A program made the translations under genes and the position numbers. A stretch of 64,000 nt of DNA from Sinorhizobium numidicum (lineage in GTDB: Bacteria; Pseudomonadota; Alphaproteobacteria; Rhizobiales; Rhizobiaceae). The DNA lies in the NCBI RefSeq assembly GCF_029892045.1, contig NZ_CP120367.1, positions 1,364,001 through 1,428,000 of the forward strand. The letters are read 5' to 3'. A model generated the notes under the pieces. It made no database searches and was not told where the DNA came from. It saw nothing but the letters and a program-made list of their open reading frames with translations. Positions 52,534-61,658 of the stretch are shown piece by piece. Position 1 is the stretch's first letter. Each line of letters opens with the position of its first letter.

Positions 52534-54186
52534 ATGACCACAACGACAGACACGATGCCCGGCTCCTATGCCGGCGGCATTCTGGACCGTGAGCGGATAA
52601 TCGCTCGGCCCGGCTTCAATCGCTGGCTGGCTCCGCCAGCAGCGCTCGCAATCCACCTGTGCATCGGCATGGCCTACGGCTTCAGCGTTTTCTGGTTGCC
52701 GCTCACCAAGGCGATCGGCATCAGTCAATCCGTCGCATGCGCCGATCTCAACCTGCTGACGGCGCTGTTCACGACGACCTGCGACTGGCGCGTCGCCGAT
52801 CTCGGATGGATTTATACGCTGTTTTTCGTTCTGTTGGGCTCTGCCGCGGCAATCTGGGGCGGCTGGCTGGAGCATGCCGGGCCGCGCAAGGCAGGCTTTG
52901 TATCTGCACTCTGCTGGTGCGGCGGCATTGCCGTGGCTGCCGTGGGCGTAATAACGCACCAGCTCTGGCTGATGTGGCTCGGGGCGGGCATGATCGGCGG
53001 TGTCGGACTCGGTCTGGGTTACATTTCGCCGGTTTCCACGCTGATCAAGTGGTTCCCAGACAGGCGCGGCATGGCGACAGGCATGGCGATCATGGGTTTC
53101 GGCGGCGGGGCGATGATCGGCGCACCACTCGCCGACATCCTGATGAACTTCTTCAAGACGCCCGACTCAGTCGGTGTCTGGCAGACCTTCTTCGTCATGG
53201 CGGCGATTTATTTCGTGTTTATGATGGGCGGTGCCTTCGCCTACCGCATCCCGCCCGCGGGCTGGCGTCCTGACGGCTGGACGCCACCGGCTTCGGCCAA
53301 GAAGGCAATGATCACGTCGCACCATGTGCACCTTCGCGACGCCCATAAGACCCGCCAGTTCTGGCTGATTTGGGCGGTGCTCTGCCTGAACGTCTCGGCC
53401 GGCATCGGCGTGATCGGCATGGCGTCGCCGATGTTGCAGGAGATCTTCGGCGGACGGCTGATCGGCCACTCGGAACTTACCTTCACGCAGCTCGACGATG
53501 GCCAGAAGACGGCGGTTGCCGCAATCGCCGCAGGTTTTGCAGGCCTGCTGTCGCTCTTCAACATCGGCGGCCGTTTCTTCTGGGCTTCACTCTCCGACAG
53601 GATCGGGCGGAAGAACACCTATTACTGTTTCTTTGTTCTCGGCGTGGTGCTCTACACATTGGCGCCGTCTGCTGCACATCTTGGCAGTCAATCGCTCTTC
53701 GTCGGTATTTTCTGCGTCATCCTGTCCATGTATGGCGGAGGTTTCTCGACGATCCCGGCATATCTCGCGGATATTTTCGGCACCCAGTTCGTGGGCGCGA
53801 TCCATGGCCGGTTGCTGACCGCCTGGGCGACGGCTGGCATCATCGGGCCGGTCGTGGTGAATTACATCCGCGAGTTCCAAATCGCCGCCGGCATTCCGCG
53901 CGAGCAGGTCTATGACTTCACCATGTATATTCTCGCCGGAATGCTGGTGCTTGGTCTCATCGCCAACGCTCTGGTCGGGCCTCTGCATCAGAAGTGGTAT
54001 ATGAAATCGGAAGAGGTCGCAGCCTTGCAGGCGAAATCGGCTGCCGCGCGGGCCGGCCCCGTCGGATCGTTCGGGATAAGCAAGGGCGGACTCGACGCCA
54101 AGGCGATCCTTGCCTGGGCAGTCGTCGGCATCCCGATCCTTTGGGGCGTCTGGATGACTCTTCAGAAAACCGCGGCGTTGTTCTGA
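52534..54186 (+). CDS. OFA-family MFS transporter (oxalate/formate-antiporter-like)
   Basis: 550 residues with about 12 hydrophobic segments. The N-terminal PPAALAIHLCIGMAYGFSVFW, the gap before DLGWIYTLFFVLLGSAAAIWG and the RRGMATGMAIMGFGGGAMIG motif are typical of the OFA subfamily. The extended loops and C-terminus make it longer than OxlT. The substrate is probably a small carboxylate, but the family also carries other anions. GGAGAG precedes ATG 52534. A sigma-54 promoter upstream ties it to the adjacent two-component system. Confidence 0.85.
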   Translation: MTTTTDTMPGSYAGGILDRERIIARPGFNRWLAPPAALAIHLCIGMAYGFSVFWLPLTKAIGISQSVACADLNLLTALFTTTCDWRVADLGWIYTLFFVLLGSAAAIWGGWLEHAGPRKAGFVSALCWCGGIAVAAVGVITHQLWLMWLGAGMIGGVGLGLGYISPVSTLIKWFPDRRGMATGMAIMGFGGGAMIGAPLADILMNFFKTPDSVGVWQTFFVMAAIYFVFMMGGAFAYRIPPAGWRPDGWTPPASAKKAMITSHHVHLRDAHKTRQFWLIWAVLCLNVSAGIGVIGMASPMLQEIFGGRLIGHSELTFTQLDDGQKTAVAAIAAGFAGLLSLFNIGGRFFWASLSDRIGRKNTYYCFFVLGVVLYTLAPSAAHLGSQSLFVGIFCVILSMYGGGFSTIPAYLADIFGTQFVGAIHGRLLTAWATAGIIGPVVVNYIREFQIAAGIPREQVYDFTMYILAGMLVLGLIANALVGPLHQKWYMKSEEVAALQAKSAAARAGPVGSFGISKGGLDAKAILAWAVVGIPILWGVWMTLQKTAALF

Positions 54187-54470
54187 GTGGCGCGCAACAA
54201 ACAGAGGACGTCGTGACATTGTCTCGGGGTCCTCGACAGTTCCACCACCACCCGTGGTTCCAGGTGATACATCACGCGACTTTCCGAGCGTCTCCGGTGC
54301 CCTGCCGCGCTGACGTTTTGCACCACGTCCATCTTGTTACTGCGAGCCTCGGCGGCGCTCGTCCACCGCGCTATTGCAACACCGCACTAATCGCCACCCA
54401 ACGGGACATCGTCGTCCAGCCTTGCGAGGTCCGCGGCATGTCGGCGTCACCCTGCGATTTTGTTCCGGCT

Positions 54471-55325
54471 TCACCACGACGCTGACCACGTGTGACGCAA
54501 TCGATCGGCATCCGCGATGGCGAGCCCACAGGCGCGCAGGGCCGCATGGCTCGTCGCGATAAGGGCGGCGTTGTCAGGCGCCAGCGAACCGTCCGGCAGC
54601 CAGAGATTGTTCTCGAAGCCGACCCGGACGTGTCCGCCCAATAAAGCACCAGCCGTCACGCAAGCGGTCTCCCGAGAGCCGAAGGCGCATACGCTCCAGT
54701 GTGCAAAACAGGGCATGCCGGGTGCCAGGAACGGCAGGAGATCGGTTGGTGCCGATCTTTGCTCGGCGGTATAGCGGCCGAGAACGTAGAGCACCGGGAT
54801 GTTGTCGAACGGGATCAGGCCGCGCGCTTTCAGCGCCGCGAGCGAAACCGCTTCCTCCGGCGTGTAGAGAATGATCTGTGGGACGATCTTCTCCCGGCGA
54901 AGCCACCCCAGAAACTGCGCAAAGCCAGCCTCGTGGCTTTCATCCGGCAGCAGTTCCCTTAGCGCAAGCGACACGGCCTCCGGCCGCACCTTGCGCACGA
55001 CCTCCGTCTGCTCGGCCGGCCGGTAGACGCCGAGTGCCTCGGTGGTGATCTGGACGACGAGCCGGTCTCCCACGGCCGCGCGAATTGCGGCGATCGCCGC
55101 GCGGTAGGCCTCGGCATCCAGCAGGTGCCGGCCGTCCTTGTCGTGCACATGGGTGTGGATCATGCACGCGCCGGTTTCGAGGCATCCCGCCGCGGTCTCT
55201 GCGAGCTCATCTGGCGTCAGCGGCAGGGCCCGATGGTCGGCTTTGCTGCGGCGGCCGCCATTAGGCGCGACAGCGATGACGACTGGCGCAAGATCGTTGG
55301 GCGTGGTCGGATCAGGTGAAGTCAT
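54471..55325 (-). CDS. BKACE-family beta-keto acid cleavage enzyme (DUF849)
   Basis: 284 residues of the BKACE TIM-barrel family. N-terminal IAVAPNGGRRSKADH, the Zn site HTHVHD near residue 57, LVVQITTEALGVYRP near 90 and CAFGSRETACVTAGALLGGHVRVGFENN near 215 are typical. These enzymes condense a beta-keto acid with acetyl-CoA and cleave it to acetoacetate plus an acyl-CoA. The substrate cannot be read from sequence. It is divergent from a class III aminotransferase across a palindromic operator. Confidence 0.9.
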   Translation of the reverse strand: MTSPDPTTPNDLAPVVIAVAPNGGRRSKADHRALPLTPDELAETAAGCLETGACMIHTHVHDKDGRHLLDAEAYRAAIAAIRAAVGDRLVVQITTEALGVYRPAEQTEVVRKVRPEAVSLALRELLPDESHEAGFAQFLGWLRREKIVPQIILYTPEEAVSLAALKARGLIPFDNIPVLYVLGRYTAEQRSAPTDLLPFLAPGMPCFAHWSVCAFGSRETACVTAGALLGGHVRVGFENNLWLPDGSLAPDNAALIATSHAALRACGLAIADADRLRHTWSASW

Positions 55326-55358
55326 GCGTTAATTCATTTGTTTCGAGAGACGGCGATA

Positions 55359-55376
55359 ATGTAACATATGTTGCAT
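55359..55376. promoter_or_regulatory. Putative RpiR operator
   Basis: ATGTAACATATGTTGCAT is an 18-bp palindrome with one mismatched base pair, between the divergent BKACE and aminotransferase genes. The eight-base half ATGTAACA recurs at 57653-57660 in the rpiR-like/TAXI divergent region, and a CAACA...GCAT variant follows near 57685-57700. Shared sites point to the local RpiR protein. Confidence 0.55.
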
Positions 55377-55449
55377 GCCGGCGACGAGAGCTTTATCCAT
55401 TCTGCCATGGCGCAGTTGCAGCTTCGACGCCATTGATCCGAGGAACGTC

Positions 55450-56775
55450 ATGACACGAATCCTGCACCGCCAGATCCATGCGAAACTGCCGACGGCCCGC
55501 GGCGGCCAGGGCGTCCACCTCTTCGACACGGACGGGCGATCCTATATCGACGCGTCCGGCGGCGCGGCGGTGTCCTGCCTCGGCCACGGCCATCCCGACG
55601 TGACTGCCGCTCTGCACGCGCAGGCCGACAGACTTGCCTATGCCCATACGAGCTTCTTCACCAACGAGCCTGCCGAGGCACTGGCCGAACGGCTGATCGC
55701 GAGCGCGCCGGAAGGCATCAGCCACGCCTATTTCGTATCCGGCGGTTCGGAGGCGATCGAAGCCGCGCTGAAAATGGCACGGCAGTATTTCGTCGAAACC
55801 GGCCAGGCGGGACGGCGCAACATCATCGCACGGCGCCAGAGCTATCACGGCAACACGCTGGGTGCGCTCGCCACCGGCGGCAATGAAATGCGCCGCACGC
55901 AATTTCGTCCACTGCTGATCGAAACGCATCATATCGACCCTTGTTTCGCATACCGTTTCCAGGAGGCGGGCGAGACGGACGAAAGATATGCCGCCCGCGC
56001 CGCGCAGGCGCTGGAAGACAAGGTCCGCGAACTTGGCCCCGAAACCGTGATGGCTTTCGTCGCGGAGCCGGTGGTCGGTGCCACCGCCGGTGCGGTGCCA
56101 TCGGTTGCGGATTATTTCCAGCGCATCCGCGCCATCTGCGACCGCTACGGCATCATTCTGGTCCTCGACGAGGTGATGTGCGGCATGGGCCGGACCGGGA
56201 CGCTTCACGCCAGCGCGCAGGACGGCATCGCCCCCGATTTGATGACGATCGCCAAGGGGCTCGGCGGCGGCTACCAGCCTATCGGCGCGGTGCTGCTCAG
56301 CCAGCGGATTTTCGACGCCTTTGCCAACGGCTCGGGCCTGTTCCAGCATGGCCATACCTACATCTGCCATCCAATGGCTTGCGCCGCGGCACTGGCCGTG
56401 CAGGAGGTGATTGCGCGCGACAATCTGCTCGCCAACGTCAAGACGATGGGTGCGCATCTCTCGCGGCGGCTGGGTGAACGCTTCGGTAATCATCCGCATG
56501 TCGGCGACATTCGCGGACGCGGTCTGTTCATGGGCGTCGAACTGGTCGAGGATCGTTCGACCAAGGCGCCGTTCGAAGCTGAGCTCAAACTTCACGCACG
56601 GGTGAAGCGCGAAGCAATGGCGCGCGGTTTGCTGGTCTACCCGGGCGGAGGCACCATTGACGGCGTGCATGGCGATCACGTTCTCATCGCGCCGCCCTTC
56701 ATCATCGACGCGGCGACGGTCGACACCGTCGTCGAGCGGCTGGGCGAAGCGATCGATGCGGCTACTGCCGCATAG
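55450..56775 (+). CDS. Class III (omega-type) PLP-dependent aminotransferase
   Basis: 441 residues of the class III fold: DASGGAAVSCLGHGHPDV near residue 36, VSGGSEAIEAALKMAR (PLP phosphate cup) near 97, ILVLDEVMCGMGRTG (Asp for PLP N1) near 235 and TIAKGLGGGYQPIGA with the Schiff-base Lys near 265. It moves an amino group from an omega- or beta-amino acid to a keto acid. AGGAACG precedes ATG 55450; a longer frame adds a Trp/Arg-rich tail. The pairing with BKACE suggests a beta-amino acid substrate. Confidence 0.87.
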   Translation: MTRILHRQIHAKLPTARGGQGVHLFDTDGRSYIDASGGAAVSCLGHGHPDVTAALHAQADRLAYAHTSFFTNEPAEALAERLIASAPEGISHAYFVSGGSEAIEAALKMARQYFVETGQAGRRNIIARRQSYHGNTLGALATGGNEMRRTQFRPLLIETHHIDPCFAYRFQEAGETDERYAARAAQALEDKVRELGPETVMAFVAEPVVGATAGAVPSVADYFQRIRAICDRYGIILVLDEVMCGMGRTGTLHASAQDGIAPDLMTIAKGLGGGYQPIGAVLLSQRIFDAFANGSGLFQHGHTYICHPMACAAALAVQEVIARDNLLANVKTMGAHLSRRLGERFGNHPHVGDIRGRGLFMGVELVEDRSTKAPFEAELKLHARVKREAMARGLLVYPGGGTIDGVHGDHVLIAPPFIIDAATVDTVVERLGEAIDAATAA

Positions 56776-56781
56776 TTCGCG

Positions 56782-57639
56782 TTATTCCGGCAGGTAGGCC
56801 CCGAGGGCCTGGAGCTCCAGTTCGGTATCCCGTACCCGGGCCGCGGCGGCAGGGCCGCTGCGCGCAAGCATCGTTGCCGCCAAGGCCTCGACGATCGCCA
56901 GTGCCGCGGCGACCGATGGAAAGAACGACGGACTGTCCGTCGAAAAGCGCAGAGTGACCTCGGCATGCCGAGCGATCGGGGCGGCCATGCTGTCGGCTAT
57001 CGCGACAATCGGGACTCCGTGCCGCTGCGCGGCTTCCACGACCGGCCCGAGTTCACGCGAGTAAGGCGTGAAACCGATCACGACGACCGCCTCCTTCCTG
57101 CCCAGCGCCGCAAGTTCCGCCTCCAGCGCCCCGCCGTCGCTGCCGAGCAGCGTGATGTCGCGCCGGAACATCCGGCAGAGATAGACAAAAGCGTGAGCCG
57201 GAGCGCGGCAACTCCGGAAGCCGGCTACGCGGATGCGCTGCGCCCGTTCCAGGATCGCGCAGGCCCTCGCAATCTCCTTGCCGTCGTTGGCGGCCTCGGC
57301 TGCCGTCAGATTGGCCGAGTTGGTCCGAAGCGATTCGGCGAAGATTGCTTCCGGGCCGCGCAAAACCAGAGCATCTGCCCTGGCCGCGAATGGAGCATTG
57401 CCGGAACGAAGCCGGTTCTCGAAAGGTTTGCGAAGCGCCGCCCAATCGCCGAAGCCGAGACGCCGCGCCAGCCGGACAAAGGTCGTCGGCGTCACCTCCG
57501 AGCGCGACGCCAGCACGCGCATCGATACCAGAGCCACCTCATCCGGATGATCGACGAGAAACCGGGCCGCCTTGCGCAGTTCCGAACTCAAATCGGGGAT
57601 CTCAGCCAGGATGCGCGCCTGCACAGCATCAAAACTCAT
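56782..57639 (-). CDS. RpiR/MurR-family transcriptional regulator
   Basis: 285 residues: an N-terminal HTH_6 domain (SELRKAARFLVDHPDEVALVS, SEVTPTTFVRLARRLGFGDW) and a C-terminal SIS domain (about 130-260: IRVAGFRSCRAPAHAFVY, VVVIGFTPYSRE). ATG 57639 or 57654 can start it; the later site overlaps a putative operator half-site. The frame stays open far beyond the start, through DNA antisense to the TRAP genes; that extension was rejected. It is divergent from the TAXI gene and convergent with the aminotransferase, seven bases apart, so it probably controls both flanks. Confidence 0.87.
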   Translation of the reverse strand: MSFDAVQARILAEIPDLSSELRKAARFLVDHPDEVALVSMRVLASRSEVTPTTFVRLARRLGFGDWAALRKPFENRLRSGNAPFAARADALVLRGPEAIFAESLRTNSANLTAAEAANDGKEIARACAILERAQRIRVAGFRSCRAPAHAFVYLCRMFRRDITLLGSDGGALEAELAALGRKEAVVVIGFTPYSRELGPVVEAAQRHGVPIVAIADSMAAPIARHAEVTLRFSTDSPSFFPSVAAALAIVEALAATMLARSGPAAAARVRDTELELQALGAYLPE

Positions 57640-57771
57640 CTCCGGCCCGCCCATGTAACAAGTATTCCTCTTGCGTGATAAAGCGCAACAATCGTAGCAT
57701 GCACCGACGTGCCTTGGACACAAAAACTCGGGACGGCCGCAATGGCACGCAAAGCACCAAGGGAGAACCAG

Positions 57772-58755
57772 ATGAAACATGAACGGATTACCCTTCGCGG
57801 AGCGCAGATCGCCGCTCTGTCGGCGGCGTTGCTGTTTGCAGGCAGCGCCATGGCGCAGCAGAAATTCGTGACCATTGGCACGGGCGGCGTCACCGGCGTC
57901 TACTACGCCGCGGGCGGCGCCATCTGCCGGCTCTTGAACAAGGACCGCAAGACCCACGGCATCCGCTGCTCGGTTGAGTCCACCGGCGGATCGACATTCA
58001 ACGTGAACACGATCAAGGAAGGCGAACTCGACTTCGGCATGGCGCAGTCCGATGTCCAGTACAACGCTTTCAAGGGCGAGGAATCGTTCAAGGAGGGCAG
58101 CGCGCACACCGACCTCAGGGCAGTCTTCTCGATCCATCCGGAGCCGTTCACTGTGCTGGCTCATCCAAATGCCGGCGTGACGAAATTCGAGGACTTCAAG
58201 GGCAAGCGCTTCAATGTCGGCAATCCGGGTTCGGGAACACGCGCTTCCATGGAACGTCTGCTCGGCGCCATGGGCTGGACCTTGGCCGACTTTTCGCTCG
58301 CATCCGAACTCAAGGCAGACGAGCACGGCCCGGCGCTCTGCGACGGCAAGATCGACGGCTTCTTCTACGGTGTCGGCCATCCCTCCGCCAATATCCAGGA
58401 TCCAACGACGACCTGCGGCGCAAAGCTGGTGTCGCTGACCGGCGAAGCGGTCGACAAGCTGGTCGCTGAAAATCCCTATTACGCGCGGGCGACCATTCCG
58501 GGCGGCCTCTACAACAACAATCCGGAAGACACTGAAACCTTCGGCGTTCTGGCCACGCTGGTCACGTCGGCCAATGTTCCGGAGGAAAGCGTCTACCAGC
58601 TGACAAAATCGGTGTTCGAGAATTTTGACGAGTTCAAGTCGCTGCATCCGGCTTTCGCTAATCTCGATCCGGCCAAGATGATCGCGGAGGGCCTCTCGGC
58701 GCCGCTGCATCCGGGCGCGGAAAAATATTACAAGGAGAAGGGGTGGTTGAAATAA
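57772..58755 (+). CDS. TAXI-family TRAP transporter substrate-binding protein
   Basis: 327 residues with a signal peptide ([14 protein letters not shown], cut near residue 25) and the TAXI fold: [54 protein letters not shown] and [23 protein letters not shown] lies about six bases before ATG 57772. It captures a small carboxylate-type ligand in the periplasm and delivers it to the fused permease encoded next. Expression is probably controlled by the divergent RpiR gene. Confidence 0.92.
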   Translation: MKHERITLRGAQIAALSAALLFAGSAMAQQKFVTIGTGGVTGVYYAAGGAICRLLNKDRKTHGIRCSVESTGGSTFNVNTIKEGELDFGMAQSDVQYNAFKGEESFKEGSAHTDLRAVFSIHPEPFTVLAHPNAGVTKFEDFKGKRFNVGNPGSGTRASMERLLGAMGWTLADFSLASELKADEHGPALCDGKIDGFFYGVGHPSANIQDPTTTCGAKLVSLTGEAVDKLVAENPYYARATIPGGLYNNNPEDTETFGVLATLVTSANVPEESVYQLTKSVFENFDEFKSLHPAFANLDPAKMIAEGLSAPLHPGAEKYYKEKGWLK

Positions 58756-58914
58756 GCGTCGCGATCTGACGGCGACCGGCGGGTTCGAGCGGAATCCCGC
58801 CGGTAACATCCAGAATGGGAGGGTGTCACGAGCGAACTTCAGGAACGGCAGGTCGATGTCGACCTCGAGCAACTGGTCGCGGAAGCAGATACCGGCGGGC
58901 GCAATGCCAAAGGG

Positions 58915-61437
58915 GTGACGGGGCAAATATTGCTCTGGACCGCTGTCGCTTGGTCGCTGTTCCAGCTTTGGTACGCGTCCCCCCTGCCGTTTGTCTTTGG
59001 CTTCGGCGTCCTCAACGATACCGAGGCCCGCGCCATCCATCTCGGTTTTGCGCTGTTTCTGACCTTTCTCGCCTATCCCGCGCTGAAAACGTCGCCGCGC
59101 GACCGGGTGCCGCTCGCTGATTGGGTGCTGGCGGCACTCGGCGCCTTCGCCGGCGCCTATCTGTTCCTCTTCTATGTCGTGCTTTCGGGGCGGCCCGGCC
59201 AGCCGACGATACTCGATCTCGTGACCGGCACCGCCGGCATCCTGCTGCTGCTCGAAGCCACGCGCCGCGCGCTCGGCCTGCCAATGGTGTTCGTCGCGGG
59301 CGTCTTCATCTTCTATACCTTCGCCGGCCAGTACATGCCGGACGTGATCCAGCACCGCGGCGCCTCGCTGGTCAAATTCCTCAACCATCAATGGCTGACG
59401 ACGGAGGGCGTGTTCGGCATCGCGCTCGGCGTGTCGACGAGCTTCGTTTTCCTGTTCGTGCTGTTCGGAACGCTGCTTGAAAAGGCCGGCGCCGGCAACT
59501 GGATGATGCAGATTTCGATCGCGTTGCTCGGGCATCTGCGCGGCGGCCCGGCCAAGGTCGCCGTGGTCTCCTCGGCCTTGAATGGCGTCGTCTCCGGCTC
59601 GTCAGTTTCCAACGTCGTGTCGGGCGGCATCTTCACCATTCCCCTGATGAAGCGCACTGGGTTTTCCGGCGTCAAGGCCGGCGCGATCGAGGCCTCAGCC
59701 TCGATAAACGGCCAGATCATGCCGCCGGTCATGGGCGCCGCCGCATTTCTGATGGTCGAATATGTCGGCATTCCCTATGCAGAGATCGTCAAGCACGCGC
59801 TGTTGCCGGCCGTCTTTTCCTACATCGCGCTTCTCTACATCGTACATCTCGAGGCGATAAAGCTGAACATGCAGCCAATCCGGCAGCGCCCCACCCCGAG
59901 GCGAGAGCGGTGGCTACGCATGGGTCTCGGGCTCTCCGGGAGCATCCTCGCGGTCTGCATTATCTACTACGGGATCGTCGCCATCCGTGCCGCATTCGGC
60001 GAAAGCTCGCCCCTGCTGCTCGCGATCGCGGGCGTGGCGCTCTATGTTGCGACAGTCTGGTATTCGTCGCGTCATCCCGATCTGGAACTCGACGACCCCA
60101 ATGCGCCGATCCTGGAACTGCCGCGGGCATGGGATGTGACGCGAACGGGGCTCGATTTTCTCATTCCCATTGCCGTCCTGCTCTGGTGTCTGATGGTCGA
60201 GCAGCTTTCGCCCGGGCTCTCGGCCTTCTGGGCGACGCTAACGATCCTCGCTATCGTCGCCACTCGCAAGCCGCTGATGGCCATTTTCCGCAAGGAGCAT
60301 TTTGCGCGTTCAATCCGCGCCGCCGCATGGGATCTGACCGACGGGCTGGCGCTCGGCGCCCGTAACATGATCGGCATCGCAGTCGCCACCGCCACCGCCG
60401 GCATCGTCGTCGGCACAATTACCCTCACCGGCCTCGGCCTGATGATGACCGAACTTGTCGAGTTCATCTCCGGCGGCAACGTCATCCTGATGCTGGTTCT
60501 CATTGCCGCGATCAGCCTGGTGCTGGGCATGGGCATCCCGACCACCGCCAATTACATTCTGGTCGCCACCCTGATGGCGCCGGTCGTCGTCGACCTCAGT
60601 GCCCAGGCGGGCCTCGCCATCCCGCTGATCGCGGTCCACCTCTTCGTCTTCTATTTCGGTATTATGGCCGACATCACGCCGCCTGTCGGGCTCGCCGCCT
60701 TCGCGGCGGCGGCGATCTCCAAGGAAGACCCGATCGCTACGGGCTTCCAGGGTGCGCTCTATTCGTTGCGCACCGCTATCCTGCCCTTTGTCTTCATATT
60801 CAATCCGGCCATCCTGCTGATCGGCGTCGACACGTGGGCCCATACGATCTGGGTCGCTGCCGTTTCGCTTGCCGCCATCCTCATCTTCTCGGCCGTGACA
60901 ATGAACTGGTTCGTGACGAAAAGCCGGCTGTGGGAAAGCGCGGTCCTGCTGCTCGCCTGCTTTACGCTGTTCCGCCCGGACTGGTGGCTCAACCAGGTCT
61001 CGCCGCCCTACAGGGAACTGCCGGCCTCCGAATTCCTGTCGGCCGTCGAGGAGGTTCCGGCAAAGGGCCGGATCAACTTCGTGGTCCAAGGCATCGATTT
61101 AATGGGCGACGACGTTCGCAAGACTGTCAACGTGCCGCTCGGCGAACCAGACGAGGCACTGCAGCGGCTGCAATCGATCGGGCTCACCGTCACACCGGCG
61201 GGCGACACGCTGATGATTAGCAATGTCGCCTTCGGCTCCTATGCCAAGCGTATCGGGCTCGAGGTCGGCTATGACGTGGTCGCGGTCTTGAAGAAAGCCG
61301 AGCAACCATCAAGCCTTATCCCGGTCGGCGCTGCCCTTGCGCTGACGGCGGGTATTGCCGGCCTGCAGTTCGCGCGCAGACGGACCGTGAGAGGCGATAC
61401 CCGTCGAGCGACGGAGACACAAGCTCCACTGCGCTGA
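58915..61437 (+). CDS. TRAP transporter fused 4TM-12TM permease
   Basis: An 840-residue fused DctQM-type permease as used with TAXI proteins: about 16-18 membrane segments, FALFLTFLAYPALK in the small-subunit part, and DctM motifs such as SGSSVSNVVSGGIFTIPLMKR, EASASINGQIMPPVMGAAAF and GMGIPTTANYILVATLMAPV. A PDZ-like soluble tail follows (about 690-800). GTG 58915 is the first canonical start in frame, yet the frame is open upstream to 58807 and encodes a plausible cytoplasmic leader (SELQERQ to AEADTGGRNAKG) behind GGGAGGG. The real start may be a non-standard codon near 58825-58828. Confidence 0.87.
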   Translation: MTGQILLWTAVAWSLFQLWYASPLPFVFGFGVLNDTEARAIHLGFALFLTFLAYPALKTSPRDRVPLADWVLAALGAFAGAYLFLFYVVLSGRPGQPTILDLVTGTAGILLLLEATRRALGLPMVFVAGVFIFYTFAGQYMPDVIQHRGASLVKFLNHQWLTTEGVFGIALGVSTSFVFLFVLFGTLLEKAGAGNWMMQISIALLGHLRGGPAKVAVVSSALNGVVSGSSVSNVVSGGIFTIPLMKRTGFSGVKAGAIEASASINGQIMPPVMGAAAFLMVEYVGIPYAEIVKHALLPAVFSYIALLYIVHLEAIKLNMQPIRQRPTPRRERWLRMGLGLSGSILAVCIIYYGIVAIRAAFGESSPLLLAIAGVALYVATVWYSSRHPDLELDDPNAPILELPRAWDVTRTGLDFLIPIAVLLWCLMVEQLSPGLSAFWATLTILAIVATRKPLMAIFRKEHFARSIRAAAWDLTDGLALGARNMIGIAVATATAGIVVGTITLTGLGLMMTELVEFISGGNVILMLVLIAAISLVLGMGIPTTANYILVATLMAPVVVDLSAQAGLAIPLIAVHLFVFYFGIMADITPPVGLAAFAAAAISKEDPIATGFQGALYSLRTAILPFVFIFNPAILLIGVDTWAHTIWVAAVSLAAILIFSAVTMNWFVTKSRLWESAVLLLACFTLFRPDWWLNQVSPPYRELPASEFLSAVEEVPAKGRINFVVQGIDLMGDDVRKTVNVPLGEPDEALQRLQSIGLTVTPAGDTLMISNVAFGSYAKRIGLEVGYDVVAVLKKAEQPSSLIPVGAALALTAGIAGLQFARRRTVRGDTRRATETQAPLR

Positions 61438-61600
61438 CAATCAAGTACACTCCCCTTCATCATGCTCCCCAGTGTGGAGACGCCTGCAATCGCAGACGAG
61501 CAGCGGCCACTGCTCGCGCCAGCTTCCTGCCCGGCCACGGCTGGGCGTTCCTGCCGGCAATAGCGCCCTCAGTTGCTTCCGCCACTCCTTTATATTAGCA

Positions 61601-61625
61601 GGAACAAAAATGCTGCAGGGCAGTT
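61601..61625 (+). promoter_or_regulatory. Candidate RpoE2/EcfG-type promoter of the small secreted protein
   Basis: GGAAC at 61601-61605 is followed by 18 bases and TT (aGTT), fitting GGAAC-N18/19-TT. The ATG of the downstream gene is 34 bases further on. Pattern match only. Confidence 0.45.
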
Positions 61626-61658
61626 TTGGCGGCTCGAATGTATTGAAAGGAGGAAACA

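Noticed and set aside
57655..59535. Long minus-strand open frame continuing upstream of the RpiR start (917 codons in total)
   Set aside because: It runs antisense through the TAXI and TRAP genes, has Glu/Arg/His-rich sequence without domains, and reflects the GC-rich codon pattern of the opposite strand.
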